Origin: GCA-2746365 sp963711255
Lineage (GTDB): Bacteria; Pseudomonadota; Gammaproteobacteria; SZUA-229
Assembly (NCBI GenBank): GCA_963711255.1
Contig: CAVQDO010000005.1
Span: 1 to 64,000 of the forward strand
Length of the DNA: 64,000 bases
Reading direction: 5' to 3'
Shown: positions 1 to 8,857 of the stretch, piece after piece
Layout: each line of letters starts with the position of its first letter
Numbering within the stretch: the stretch's first letter is position 1
Position numbers and translations under genes: made by a program
Notes under the pieces: generated by a model
The model's input: the letters and a program-made list of their open reading frames with translations, nothing else
Told to the model about the DNA's origin: nothing
Database searches by the model: none

Positions 1-120
1 CTGTTACTTGTTGGTGGCACCGTTTCAGACGTATTGCTGTCAAGCCACCTGGCGATGGATGATATCAAGGACTCGATTGATGAACTTAAACATTATCGTG
101 AAAACATACTTACGATTTAA
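1..120 (+). CDS. C-terminal end of an unidentified protein (cut by the window edge)
   Basis: The first 39 codons are open in frame 1 and end at a TAA at 118-120. The visible tail starts with a short hydrophobic run (LLLVGGTVSDVLL) followed by a charged, helix-like end (DDIKDSIDELKHYRENI). The gene begins outside the window and I do not recognise the family. It runs towards the rhodanese gene, which lies on the other strand, so the two are convergent. Confidence 0.5.
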   Translation: MLLVGGTVSDVLLSSHLAMDDIKDSIDELKHYRENILTI

Positions 121-173
121 CTGTAAGTTGCAGGGAGTCGTTTAGAAGTAAAAAATATCGGGTGATTTAAAGC

Positions 174-989
174 TCATGTTTCTACCGGCGTATCAGCATG
201 ATTTCCCCATTCAGACCATGAGCCCGGGTAGCCCAGGACATTTTCATATCCCAGGGATTTTAAAACCAGCCAGGAATAGGCAGAGCGATGATGTGACTGA
301 CAGTAACAGACTACTTCTTTGTCCTGCGTGATGCCAAGGGAGTCCAGTCGCTGTTGTACTTCTTCGGCGGGCAGGTGGCGCAAGTTCCGGTTTTGATCCA
401 TTGATTCAGTCCATTCATAGTGGATCGCCCCTGGAATATGGCCGGCTTTTTCGGCAAATTTTTTCACACCGTTATATTCATCCAGGGAGCGGGCATCCAG
501 GATGGCCACTCCGTCGTCGTCCAGATGCGTTTGTATGAAAGCCCGGTTTGCCGTATGGCGATGCGTTTTTCTTAGCTGGTAATCTGAAGGTTCAGGTTTA
601 TCCGGTGCTTTGTTACTTAGCTGATGGCCTTCATTTGCCCAGCTGTGAAGGCCGCCGTTTAGAACAACGGCGGTTTCGTGGCCGAATACGTTAAGTGTCC
701 AGACAAAGCGGGCGGCGCAGCCACCGCCCTCATCGTCATAGGCCACAATTAGTGATTTTTTTGTGATACCGAGACTGGAGAGCAGGGCAGAAAAATTTTC
801 ATTGTCTGGTAATAAGCCCATGACGGGTTTGTCGATTTTGATAATATCGATGTAATTAACAAAGTGGGCACCAGGAATGTGCGCCTGTGCATATTGTTTT
901 GCCTTGCATAAATCAATAATAATTAAGTTTTCATTACTGCGTAATGCTTCGAGTTCGTCGGGTTCGATAAAATAACTGGCCTGTGACAT
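174..989 (-). CDS. rhdA: Thiosulfate sulfurtransferase, RhdA-type rhodanese
   Basis: Two-domain rhodanese of 271 aa, which would move sulfane sulfur from thiosulfate or a similar donor to cyanide or other thiol acceptors in the cytoplasm. An inactive N-terminal domain (about residues 8-120) is followed by a catalytic domain (about 145-268). The active loop is CQSHHRS with the cysteine at residue 230. Length, cysteine position and loop match Azotobacter RhdA (CQTHHR loop) better than E. coli SseA, whose loop is CGSGVTA-like. The ATG at 989 is the natural start. It lies downstream of nadB on the same strand, 94 bp away, with a small repeat between them. The true acceptor cannot be read from sequence. 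Confidence 0.88.
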   Translation of the reverse strand: MSQASYFIEPDELEALRSNENLIIIDLCKAKQYAQAHIPGAHFVNYIDIIKIDKPVMGLLPDNENFSALLSSLGITKKSLIVAYDDEGGGCAARFVWTLNVFGHETAVVLNGGLHSWANEGHQLSNKAPDKPEPSDYQLRKTHRHTANRAFIQTHLDDDGVAILDARSLDEYNGVKKFAEKAGHIPGAIHYEWTESMDQNRNLRHLPAEEVQQRLDSLGITQDKEVVCYCQSHHRSAYSWLVLKSLGYENVLGYPGSWSEWGNHADTPVET

Positions 990-996
990 TTTTTTG

Positions 997-1077
997 ATTT
1001 TAAGTTAGAAGTTATAGGTTTCAGATAATCAGTTTTAAGCTGTAAGTTTTTTAGCAAAAGCCTGTTAACTTAAAACC
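997..1077. repeat. Small inverted repeat with 'aagttataggtttc' motif
   Basis: The gap between nadB and the rhodanese gene holds a TTTTAAGTTAGAAG arm and, 60 bp on, an inverted GTTAACTTAAAAC arm. The internal string AAGTTATAGGTTTC recurs at 29631-29644 between infC and rpmI, so it is a dispersed short repeat and not a local accident. Confidence 0.4.
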
Positions 1078-1083
1078 GGTTTA

Positions 1084-2739
1084 CTATTTTATGATTTTAA
1101 TTTTTTCAAATGTTGTTTTATGATGCGGTTTTAACACGGTGTCTTTTGCTATTGATGATTCGTCTGCGACCGGGTAGTCCAGCGAAAAATGTAAACCGCG
1201 GCTTTCTTTTCGCATCATTGCACTGCGAATGATGAGTTCTGCTACCAGTGTTAAATTGCGCAGTTCGATGAGGTCGCTGCTAATACGGTAATTACTGTAG
1301 TAATCGTCGATTTCCTGCTGTAATAAACTGGCGCGGTGCATGGCACGTTCCAGCCGTTTATTGGTTCTTACAATGCCCACATAGTCCCACATAAAGCGGC
1401 GCAGTTCGTCCCAGTTGTGCGAAATGACTACATCTTCATCAGAATCGGTTACCCGGCTTTCATCCCAGTTAGATATCTTCTGACATTTATACGGTGCTTC
1501 AATCAGTGCTGAAATTGATTCTGCGGCTGACTGGGCAAAGACCAGGCATTCAAGCAGGGAATTGCTCGCCATGCGGTTTGCTCCGTGCAGGCCGGTGTGT
1601 GAGGTTTCTCCAATCGCGTATAAATTAGTGATATCGGTTTTAGCATTTAAGTCAGTGTTAATGCCGCCGCAGGTATAATGCGCCGCAGGAACAACCGGGA
1701 TCGGCTCTTTGGTCATGTCGATGCCAAACTTCAGGCACTGTTTATGTATGGTCGGGAAATGCGATGCAATAAAAGCCGGCGAACGGTGGCTGATATCAAG
1801 ATACAGGCAGGGTACACCGAGGCGTTTCATTTCATGGTCAATGGCACGCGCGACAATATCACGCGACGCCAGCTCACCACGCTCATCAAATTTGTGCATA
1901 AACTGCTTGCCGTTAGGCAGGCGCAGTTTGCCGCCCTCACCGCGAATAGCTTCACTGATTAGAAACGATTTTGCTTCCGGGTGATACAGGCAGGTCGGGT
2001 GGAACTGGTTGAACTCCATATTACTGATACTGCATCCTGCACGCCATGCCATGGCGATGCCATCACCGGTAGAGCCATCGGGGTTGCTGGTATAAAGGTA
2101 AACTTTGCTGGCACCGCCAGTAGCCAGGGCGACGAATCGTGCCTGGAAAGTTTCAACATGATCGGTTTTTTTGTTGAGTACGTAAGCGCCAATACAGGTA
2201 TTAGCATCAGAGCCGGTGTCTTTTTTATGCCCCTGTTTTTCAGTAGTGATGAGATCTACCGCAATGTGGTGCTCAAAGAAGGTAATGTTGTCATGGTGGC
2301 GAGCGTGGTTTTCCAGGGTGTCACTGATGGCTTTACCCGTCGCGTCGGCAGCGTGCACCACCCGGCGATGCGTGTGGCCGCCTTCGCGGGTTAAATGCAG
2401 CTCTCGTTTTCCGGATTTGAACATTTCACTGCTAAAGGGTACGCCCAGCTTTTGCATCCAGCGAATATTCTCCGGACCATGCTCAACTACGTACTTGACC
2501 GTGGCCGGTTTCGACAGGCCGCTACCCACCCGCAGGGTGTCTTCAATATGAGAGTCAAATGTATCAGCATCGCTGAGTACTGCGGAAACGCCACCCTGGG
2601 CATAATATGTGCTGCCATCCTTGCCAGGACCCTTGGTGATGATGGCAACACTGCATTTATCCGCCAGGCGCAGAGCCAGGCTGAGACCGGCAGCGCCACC
2701 GCCGATAATCAGGATGTCATGTTGATGCGTTATGGTCAT
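1084..2739 (-). CDS. nadB: L-aspartate oxidase
   Basis: FAD-dependent L-aspartate oxidase (551 aa), which makes iminoaspartate in the first step of de novo NAD synthesis. The N-terminal FAD-binding motif GGGAAGLSLAL, the YYAQGGVSAV segment, the substrate region NQFHPTCLYHP and the TGLHGANRMASNSLLECLVF stretch are those of NadB and separate it from succinate dehydrogenase flavoproteins. Length is close to the usual 530-540 aa, with a slightly longer tail. It is divergent from rpoE (182 bp apart), the classic nadB/rpoE arrangement of gammaproteobacteria. The ATG at 2739 precedes the FAD motif by the usual distance. Confidence 0.96.
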   Translation of the reverse strand: MTITHQHDILIIGGGAAGLSLALRLADKCSVAIITKGPGKDGSTYYAQGGVSAVLSDADTFDSHIEDTLRVGSGLSKPATVKYVVEHGPENIRWMQKLGVPFSSEMFKSGKRELHLTREGGHTHRRVVHAADATGKAISDTLENHARHHDNITFFEHHIAVDLITTEKQGHKKDTGSDANTCIGAYVLNKKTDHVETFQARFVALATGGASKVYLYTSNPDGSTGDGIAMAWRAGCSISNMEFNQFHPTCLYHPEAKSFLISEAIRGEGGKLRLPNGKQFMHKFDERGELASRDIVARAIDHEMKRLGVPCLYLDISHRSPAFIASHFPTIHKQCLKFGIDMTKEPIPVVPAAHYTCGGINTDLNAKTDITNLYAIGETSHTGLHGANRMASNSLLECLVFAQSAAESISALIEAPYKCQKISNWDESRVTDSDEDVVISHNWDELRRFMWDYVGIVRTNKRLERAMHRASLLQQEIDDYYSNYRISSDLIELRNLTLVAELIIRSAMMRKESRGLHFSLDYPVADESSIAKDTVLKPHHKTTFEKIKIIK

Positions 2740-2852
2740 GCTAAATATGGATAATTGAGTCCCGGACTTTAAGAATTTGCGTATAATGAGGTAAGTTTAA
2801 CCGCTTAACTATAAAAAATACAAAAGCTTATCAATTTCGACTATAAAAACCG

Positions 2853-2880
2853 GGAACTATGATGACAATTGTGTGTCACA
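2853..2880 (+). promoter_or_regulatory. Candidate sigma-E-type promoter upstream of rpoE
   Basis: GGAACT at 2853-2858 matches the sigma-E -35 consensus. About 15 bases on, TGTCA (2874-2878) could be a weak -10. Autoregulation of rpoE from such a promoter is well known in the family; the -10 here is not a close match, so this is tentative. Confidence 0.4.
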
Positions 2881-2920
2881 GCATGCAGGGTGATACGTCG
2901 CTCATTAAAGAGAGGGACAA

Positions 2921-3529
2921 ATGAGCGAACGTGAGATCGATCAGGAGCTGGTCATTCGTGTACAAAATGGTGATAAGAAAGCGTTTGACCTGCTGGTTTT
3001 AAAGTATCAGCTGCGCGTGTCCAAACTGGTCTCAAGGTTTTTAAGAAACCAGTCTGATGTGCCTGATGTGGTGCAGGAGGCTTTTATTAAAGCGTATCGT
3101 GCGTTGCCGAATTTTCGCGGTGATAGTGCGTTTTATACCTGGCTGTACCGTATTGCGATTAATACGGCGAAAAATCACCTGGTGTCGCAGTCTCGTAAAA
3201 GCCCGGCTAACAGCATTGATGTACAGGACGCCGAAGATTATGGCGCCAGTGAATGGTTGAAAGAATATGCTTCACCCGAACGTGAAGCACTGGCTTCTGA
3301 GCTGGAGGCTACTATCCAGCAGGCGATGAGCGATTTACCCCCGGATTTACGTGAAGCGATAACTTTGCGTGAAATTGAAGGTCTAAGCTATGAGGATATT
3401 GCGGTAGTGATGGACTGTCCGGTTGGCACCGTGAGGTCGCGAATATTTCGTGCACGTGAGGCGATTGATAACAAATTGCAGCCAATTCTTGATGATGACA
3501 GCCACCATGTTTCAAGTGGCTTTGGATAA
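2921..3529 (+). CDS. rpoE: RNA polymerase sigma factor RpoE (AlgU type)
   Basis: ECF sigma factor (202 aa) of the RpoE/AlgU group, which directs transcription of envelope-stress genes. Region 2 is visible at about residues 25-95 (DVVQEAFIKAYRALPNF, then FYTWLYRIAINTAKNHL). Region 4 is at about 135-185 (LPPDLREAITLREIEGLSYE, then GTVRSRIFRARE). AGAGAGGGA sits a few bases before the ATG. It heads the rpoE-rseA-rseB-rseC cluster, so its activity is probably held by RseA at the membrane. Nothing is missing. Confidence 0.97.
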   Translation: MSEREIDQELVIRVQNGDKKAFDLLVLKYQLRVSKLVSRFLRNQSDVPDVVQEAFIKAYRALPNFRGDSAFYTWLYRIAINTAKNHLVSQSRKSPANSIDVQDAEDYGASEWLKEYASPEREALASELEATIQQAMSDLPPDLREAITLREIEGLSYEDIAVVMDCPVGTVRSRIFRAREAIDNKLQPILDDDSHHVSSGFG

Positions 3530-3601
3530 AGGGTCGGCAGGGTTTCGGATTTAAACGCGGCAGGGTTACGGATTCAAACTGTTTTTAAACAAAAAGGACT
3601 T

Positions 3602-3652
3602 ATGAAGATATTTAATTTTATATATGGTTATGGCAATGAGCGATATGACTAG
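3602..3652 (+). CDS. Possible 16-codon leader ORF overlapping the start of rseA
   Basis: An ATG at 3602 preceded by AAGGA opens a 16-residue frame (MKIFNFIYGYGNERYD) ending at 3650-3652, inside the first codons of rseA in another frame. None of the candidate rseA start codons (3624, 3630, 3636, 3645) has a clear ribosome-binding site. The small frame could therefore couple translation into rseA. This is inference; the spacing of AGGA to its ATG is only 3 bases. Confidence 0.25.
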   Translation: MKIFNFIYGYGNERYD

Positions 3653-4262
3653 TAAACGAAAAGAAAAAATTTCAGCTTTCCTGGATAATGATATGCATCG
3701 CGATGAGTTGATGTCTTTTTCTTTATCGTCGGAAGCTGATGACGCTATCACTGCACAACATTACCATATGATTGGTGACGCCTTACGCGGTGAAATGAGT
3801 GATTCTTCCTTTATAGATGTCAGTCAGGCGGTGCGCGAAGCGCTTGCCGATGAAGAGATCATTGTTAATAAGCTCGCTAGCCAGGGATCAACTCCGCAAT
3901 CGTCTCCAGCATCAACGGCTAATGCCGCCAGGCCAGCGGGTATTTTTGACCTGTTAAGCCGACCATTAACCAACTGGTTCAAGCCCGTTGCCGGTATGAC
4001 AGTGGCTACTTTTGTTGCTGTTGTTATGGTGGTAAGCCTGTCAGAAAATAATACTACTGAACAGGCACCCGTTGCCAGTAACGTGGAAAATGCTCCTGTA
4101 GTACAACTGGCTGCTGAGAAAAAAGTGGATGAGAAAGATCCGACGGTCAATAAATACCTGGTTGATCAGCACCTGGAATTTGCTACTCAGGATGCACTTC
4201 AGGGACGTTTGCCTTACGTAAGAGCTGTTAGTTTCGAGTCCAAAGACAAGCCATCAAAGTAA
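3624..4262 (+). CDS. rseA: Anti-sigma-E factor RseA (MucA)
   Basis: Single-pass inner-membrane anti-sigma factor (212 aa from the first ATG). The N-terminal cytoplasmic part (EKISAFLDNDMHRDELMSFS) would bind RpoE. A transmembrane helix follows at about residues 121-140 (VAGMTVATFVAVVMVVSLS), then a periplasmic tail ending in a family-like segment (YLVDQHLEFATQDALQGRLPYV, read in two parts). On envelope stress it is cut by DegS/RseP-type proteases in known systems. The start is uncertain, since four in-frame ATGs lie within 22 bases. rseB follows 7 bp after the stop. Confidence 0.9.
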   Translation: MVMAMSDMTSKRKEKISAFLDNDMHRDELMSFSLSSEADDAITAQHYHMIGDALRGEMSDSSFIDVSQAVREALADEEIIVNKLASQGSTPQSSPASTANAARPAGIFDLLSRPLTNWFKPVAGMTVATFVAVVMVVSLSENNTTEQAPVASNVENAPVVQLAAEKKVDEKDPTVNKYLVDQHLEFATQDALQGRLPYVRAVSFESKDKPSK

Positions 4263-4269
4263 GCATTTA

Positions 4270-5275
4270 ATGCCTGCACGTTCATTTTTTGCTGTAATTG
4301 TTCTATCGCTAATTTGTACGAACAGCTTTGCCGGAGATCTATTCGATATGCTCAAGCGCATGTCGGAAGCTGATCAGGGGCAGAATTACCGGGGTACATT
4401 CATACTCAGAAAATCAGACAAACTATCCACCATGCGGGTTACGCATGGGGCCAATGATGAGGGTGTCTGGGAAAGTCTGGAAGCTCTTGATGGTGAGCAA
4501 CGAAAAATAATCCGGCGTAATAACCGGGTTATATCAATTTATCCAGATCGTCAGATTGTCAGCATTCGAAATATTGATAATAATCGTCCGTTACACGCGA
4601 AACTGCCGGACAATATTGATCAGCTGGAAAAATTTTATACCATGAATCGTCTGGATGACGATCGTATAGCCAGTCATCCAGCCCTGGTTGTAGACCTTAC
4701 GCCCAAGGATAAGTATCGTTACGGTTATCGTTACTGGGTGGATAAAAATACCGGTATGCTGCTTCGCTGTGACCTGGTCGCCGATAGTACAGAAGAAACA
4801 AGAAGCGTCATCGAGCAGATGATGTTTATCTCGCTGGATTACCTGGAAACTGCTCCCGAGCTGACATTTAAAGAAAAAAAGTTTGAACAGTACCAGCAGA
4901 AAGTAGTTGATGAACCTGAAGTTGAGATGGCGGAAGATGGACTTCAGCACTGGCAGATAAAACAGCTACCGCAAGGTTTTATGCTAACCAAGAGCATTAT
5001 GAAACACTCACACCTGGCGACGGATGTGATTAATCATTCAGATAGCTCGCATCATCACGATTTATTGCACCAGGTTTATTCAGACGGACTGGCATCGGTT
5101 TCTGTGTTTATTGAAAAAAATCAGGGTGACGGATAAGCATTTGCAGGGCCTGGCATCAATGGGCGCAGTAAATGCCTATGGTAAAGCCGTTGATTCACAC
5201 TATGTCACCGTTGTTGGTGAAGTGCCTGCACAGACTGTACAATCAATGGCACAGTCTGTGGTCAAACTACCGTAA
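4270..5275 (+). CDS. rseB: Sigma-E regulator RseB (MucB), split by a +1 frameshift near its C-terminus
   Basis: Periplasmic RseB binds the RseA tail and protects it from proteolysis; it also senses lipid or LPS signals. A signal peptide (MPARSFFAVIVLSLICTNSFAG) is followed by the MucB/RseB N-terminal domain (FDMLKRMSEADQGQNYRGTF in two parts) and part of the C-terminal domain. The first frame stops at 5136 after VSVFIEKNQGDG. The expected C-terminus (LQGLASMGAVNAYGK, then VTVVGEVP) continues one frame over to TAA at 5273-5275. The switch lies at an A7 run (5114-5120); with six A the frames join. It is either an assembly error or a real truncation of the last ~50 residues. Confidence 0.88.
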
Positions 5276-5305
5276 GCTGAACTCATAAAGGGTAGTATTA
5301 ACACC

Positions 5306-5764
5306 ATGATTGAAGAACAGGCACAAGTTGTTGAAATTAAAGATGACCAGCTTATTTTGCAGGCGCAAACGCAGTCCAGCTGTGGCAGCTGTGCCGCCAG
5401 CAAAGGCTGCGGTACCTCGATGTTAGCCAAAGTGGTTGGGCGGAAATTTACCCGTTTTAAGGCGGCCAATAATATTAATGCCAGGGTAGGTGATACCGTA
5501 ATCGTCGGTATCCCGGAAGACGCGCTGCTTAAAGGCTCCCTGGTTATGTACATCCTTCCTGTGGCTGGCATGCTGGTTTCTGCCTTACTGGCGGATTATT
5601 ACCTGGCCGCCTCTTCCAATAAAGACTTGCTCACCGCGCTGTCCGCCATCCTGGGCCTGGCTTTTGGCTCTGTACTTGCGAGAGGGTATTTTCAGCGTAA
5701 AAGCAGTGCTCAATTGTTTGCGCCGGTAGTTCTGAGAAAAATCATTGATCATGGTAAACTGTAG
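5306..5764 (+). CDS. rseC: RseC/MucC family membrane protein
   Basis: Small inner-membrane protein (152 aa) of the RseC/MucC family, linked to sigma-E control and, in some bacteria, to reduction of SoxR. The N-terminal part carries the family's cysteine cluster (SSCGSCAASKGCG, about residues 23-35). Two membrane helices follow at about 78-95 (GSLVMYILPVAGMLVSALL) and 105-125 (LLTALSAILGLAFGSVLA). It is last in the rpoE cluster and is followed by a strong terminator at 5812-5831. Confidence 0.93.
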   Translation: MIEEQAQVVEIKDDQLILQAQTQSSCGSCAASKGCGTSMLAKVVGRKFTRFKAANNINARVGDTVIVGIPEDALLKGSLVMYILPVAGMLVSALLADYYLAASSNKDLLTALSAILGLAFGSVLARGYFQRKSSAQLFAPVVLRKIIDHGKL

Positions 5765-5811
5765 CGTCTGGTACTGACAAGCGGTGCCAGCTTGATGGTT
5801 TGCGGGATTGG

Positions 5812-5831
5812 CCGGCTTTGCCGGTTTTTTT
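5812..5831 (+). terminator. Rho-independent terminator after rseC
   Basis: CCGGC (5812-5816), loop TTT, GCCGG (5820-5824), then seven T. It closes the rpoE-rseABC transcript. Because it lies before the ATG at 5845, the glutaredoxin-like gene should start there or later and not at the more upstream in-frame ATG at 5800. Confidence 0.8.
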
Positions 5832-5844
5832 CTGTCTGATCGGA

Positions 5845-6141
5845 ATGTATTATCGGGGTTATCTTGTCTTTACCGGGTCCGTAGCGTTGGAATTTACACT
5901 TTATTCTCGTAGTAACTGTGATTTATGCGCAGCCATGGAAGAAGAGTTAAGGCCTTTTATTGCAAAGTATAAAATCACGGTAAATCGCCAGTACGTGGAT
6001 AATAAGCCCGATCTGGAACAGCGTTATGGCAGTAAAGTACCGGTATTGAGCCTGGACGGCAAAACGCTTTGTGAATATTTTCTGGATGCAGCGTTGTTGT
6101 CCAGTGTAATTAGTCAGGATGATCCTGCAACAGATAAATAA
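5845..6141 (+). CDS. Glutaredoxin-like family protein
   Basis: Short thioredoxin-fold protein of the glutaredoxin-2 / DUF836 type. LEFTLYSRSNCDLCAAMEEE carries a CDLC redox motif on the first beta-alpha turn. KVPVLSLDGKTLC supplies the cis-proline (VPV) expected in the fold. Members are often found directly upstream of lepA, as here (lepA starts 4 bp after the stop). The start is uncertain: the ATG at 5800 would put a terminator inside the gene, so I chose the ATG at 5845; a TTG close to LEFTLYS is also possible. Its partner protein is unknown. Confidence 0.75.
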   Translation: MYYRGYLVFTGSVALEFTLYSRSNCDLCAAMEEELRPFIAKYKITVNRQYVDNKPDLEQRYGSKVPVLSLDGKTLCEYFLDAALLSSVISQDDPATDK

Positions 6142-6145
6142 GTAA

Positions 6146-7936
6146 ATGAAAAACATTCGAAACTTTTCCATAATCGCCCATATTGACCACGGTAAATCGA
6201 CACTGGCAGATCGCCTGATCCAGTCCTGTGAAGGTTTGAGCGAGCGAGAAATGGAAGCACAGGTACTGGATTCCATGGATCTGGAACGCGAACGCGGTAT
6301 CACGATTAAAGCGCAAAGCGTGACTTTGAATTATACCGCTGATAATAAAGAAACATACCAGCTGAACTTTATTGATACCCCTGGCCATGTCGATTTTTCC
6401 TATGAGGTTTCGCGTTCACTGGCGGCCTGTGAAGGTGCGCTGTTAATTGTTGATGCTTCCCAGGGTGTAGAGGCGCAGAGTGTCGCCAACTGTTATACCG
6501 CGATTGAACAGGGCCTTGAAGTTATACCGGTATTAAACAAAATCGACCTGCCAGCAGCTGAACCCGAGCGCGTTTGTGAAGAAATTGAAGAGGTCATCGG
6601 TATTGATGCCAGTCATGCGCTGCGCGTCAGTGCGAAAACAGGTGAAGGCATACATGAATTACTGGAGCAGCTTGTTGCTGAAGTGCCGGCACCGAAGGGT
6701 GATCCTGATGCTCCTTTGAAGGCGTTAATTATAGACTCCTGGTTTGACTCCTATGTTGGCGTCATTATCCTGGTGCGGGTGATGCAGGGATCTATCTCTC
6801 CCCGTAAAAAAATGATGGTGATGTCATCAAAGCGCAGTTACCTGGTAGACAAGGTGGGTGTGTTTACACCGAAACGTACTGATCGTGACATCCTGTCGAC
6901 CGGACAGGTTGGTTATATTATTGCCAGCCTGAAAGAAATCGATTCAGCCAAGGTGGGTGATACCATCACCATGAACGATAATCCGGCAGAGGAAGCGCTC
7001 GCTGGTTTCAAGGAAGTACAGCCAAGGGTATTTGCCGGTATGTTTCCGGTAAGTTCAGATGACTATAATGACTTCAGGGATTCACTGGAAAAGCTAACCT
7101 TAAATGATGCATCCCTGAAGTTCGAACCGGAAAACTCATCCGCTCTTGGCCTGGGATTCCGTATTGGTTTCCTGGGTATGCTGCACATGGAAATTGTTCA
7201 GGAACGGCTGGAACGTGAATACGACCTAAGCCTTATTACGACTGCACCGACAGTGGTATATCAAATTATGAACACCCAGGGTGAAGTCTTTGAAATTCAT
7301 AATCCATCCGATTTGCCGGAAGTGAATTTTATAGAAGAACTGCGCGAACCTATTATTAAAACCAATATTCTGGTGCCGCAGGAATACGTGGGTAACGTTA
7401 TTACGCTCTGTATCGAAAAGCGTGGCGTGCAGATGAATATGCAATACATGGGTAAACAGGTCTCCCTGAATTATGAAATGCCATTAAGTGAAGTGGTGCT
7501 CGACTTCTTTGATCGATTGAAATCGGTCAGCCGCGGTTATGCCTCGTTTGATTATGAATTCGATCGCTTTCAGGCAGCAGACCTGGTCAAGGTGGATATC
7601 CTTATCAATAGTGAGCGTGTTGACGCACTGTCAATTATTGCGCACCGAGAGGTCAGTCACAGGCGCGGTCGTGAAGTTGTAGAAAAAATGCGCGAATTAA
7701 TCCCGCGTCAGATGTTTGATATTGCCATTCAGGCTGCGATAGGACGAAACATTATTGCTCGAAGTACAGTTAAAGCCCTGCGTAAAAATGTTACTGCAAA
7801 ATGTTATGGCGGCGACGTGTCACGTAAGCGAAAATTGCTGGAAAAACAAAAAGCCGGTAAAAAACGGATGAAGCAGTTTGGCAAGGTTGAAATACCGCAG
7901 GAAGCATTCCTGGCGGTGCTTAAAGTTGATAATTAA
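6146..7936 (+). CDS. lepA: Elongation factor 4 (LepA)
   Basis: Ribosomal GTPase (596 aa) that acts on stalled or mistranslocated ribosomes. The G1 loop AHIDHGKST, switch II DTPGHVDF and G4 NKIDLP are intact. The C-terminal LepA-specific domain (AAIGRNIIARSTVKALRKNV in part, then KCYGGDVSRKRKLLEKQK) is complete. It stands directly upstream of lepB, the usual arrangement, since both serve membrane-associated protein production. Length is normal (~598 aa). Confidence 0.98.
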   Translation: MKNIRNFSIIAHIDHGKSTLADRLIQSCEGLSEREMEAQVLDSMDLERERGITIKAQSVTLNYTADNKETYQLNFIDTPGHVDFSYEVSRSLAACEGALLIVDASQGVEAQSVANCYTAIEQGLEVIPVLNKIDLPAAEPERVCEEIEEVIGIDASHALRVSAKTGEGIHELLEQLVAEVPAPKGDPDAPLKALIIDSWFDSYVGVIILVRVMQGSISPRKKMMVMSSKRSYLVDKVGVFTPKRTDRDILSTGQVGYIIASLKEIDSAKVGDTITMNDNPAEEALAGFKEVQPRVFAGMFPVSSDDYNDFRDSLEKLTLNDASLKFEPENSSALGLGFRIGFLGMLHMEIVQERLEREYDLSLITTAPTVVYQIMNTQGEVFEIHNPSDLPEVNFIEELREPIIKTNILVPQEYVGNVITLCIEKRGVQMNMQYMGKQVSLNYEMPLSEVVLDFFDRLKSVSRGYASFDYEFDRFQAADLVKVDILINSERVDALSIIAHREVSHRRGREVVEKMRELIPRQMFDIAIQAAIGRNIIARSTVKALRKNVTAKCYGGDVSRKRKLLEKQKAGKKRMKQFGKVEIPQEAFLAVLKVDN

Positions 7937-7997
7937 AGTAGATGTAACTAATATCGTCTACACTTCTATACTAAAATAATAGTGATGTGAATTTATA

Positions 7998-8798
7998 ATG
8001 ATTTTTGATTTTTCGTTTTATTTATTTGTTGCCGTGGTCTTTACCGGAACAGTCTGGTTGATAGATAAATGGCTGCTTGCACCCAGGCGCAATGCGGTAG
8101 TTCAAACATCAACCCAGATTCATCAGGGCGTAGAAATCAGCCGCAAGGGCGGTGAACCGATACTGGTCGAATATTCAAAATCATTTTTCCCGGTTCTGCT
8201 AATTGTGTTTTTACTGCGCGGTTTCGTAGTTGAGCCATTTCGGATTCCATCAGGGTCGATGTTGCCATCGCTTTATATCGGTGATTTCATCCTGGTTAAC
8301 AAGTTTGCCTATGGCATAAAAGTCCCGGTTATCAATAAAACCATCATCGACTTTGCGCCGCCAGACCGTGGTGATGTCGTTGTATTTCGCTACCCGCGTG
8401 ACCCGAGCCTGGATTATATAAAACGTGTAATTGGCCTGCCGGGTGACCATATTGCCTATTACAACAAAGTACTTTATGTAAACAGTAAGCCGGTAGAAAG
8501 AGAGTTTGTCGGCCAGTATAAAGGGCCTGGACAAACGGCTGCAACTGAGTATGTGGAGAAGCTTGAGGGTTCTGATCATGCGATGTTGTTATTACCGGCA
8601 AGGCCTAACAATTTGCAGGGTGAATATATAGTGCCGGAAGGTACGTTCTTTGTTATGGGTGATAATCGCGACAACAGTAACGACAGCCGTGTCTGGGGCC
8701 CAGTGCCAGAAGCTAATCTACTGGGTAAGGCATTTATGATCTGGATGCATTTTAGTGACGAAATGCACCTGGATCGTATTGGAGATATTATTAAATAA
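7998..8798 (+). CDS. lepB: Signal peptidase I
   Basis: Inner-membrane serine protease (266 aa) that removes signal peptides from exported proteins. Two N-terminal helices are present (FYLFVAVVFTGTVWLIDKWL and FFPVLLIVFLLRGFVV). The catalytic serine is in RIPSGSMLPSL (about residue 90) and the catalytic lysine in YIKRVIGLPGD (about 145). The family box GDNRDNSNDSR is near residue 220. It is 61 bp after lepA and is followed by the DUF4845 gene, so probably part of a lepA-lepB-rnc-era operon. Confidence 0.97.
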   Translation: MIFDFSFYLFVAVVFTGTVWLIDKWLLAPRRNAVVQTSTQIHQGVEISRKGGEPILVEYSKSFFPVLLIVFLLRGFVVEPFRIPSGSMLPSLYIGDFILVNKFAYGIKVPVINKTIIDFAPPDRGDVVVFRYPRDPSLDYIKRVIGLPGDHIAYYNKVLYVNSKPVEREFVGQYKGPGQTAATEYVEKLEGSDHAMLLLPARPNNLQGEYIVPEGTFFVMGDNRDNSNDSRVWGPVPEANLLGKAFMIWMHFSDEMHLDRIGDIIK

Positions 8799-8857
8799 TC
8801 GAGCGATACTATAAATCACGGAAATAATAAATCGCTATTTAACGAGGCAGGTAAACC

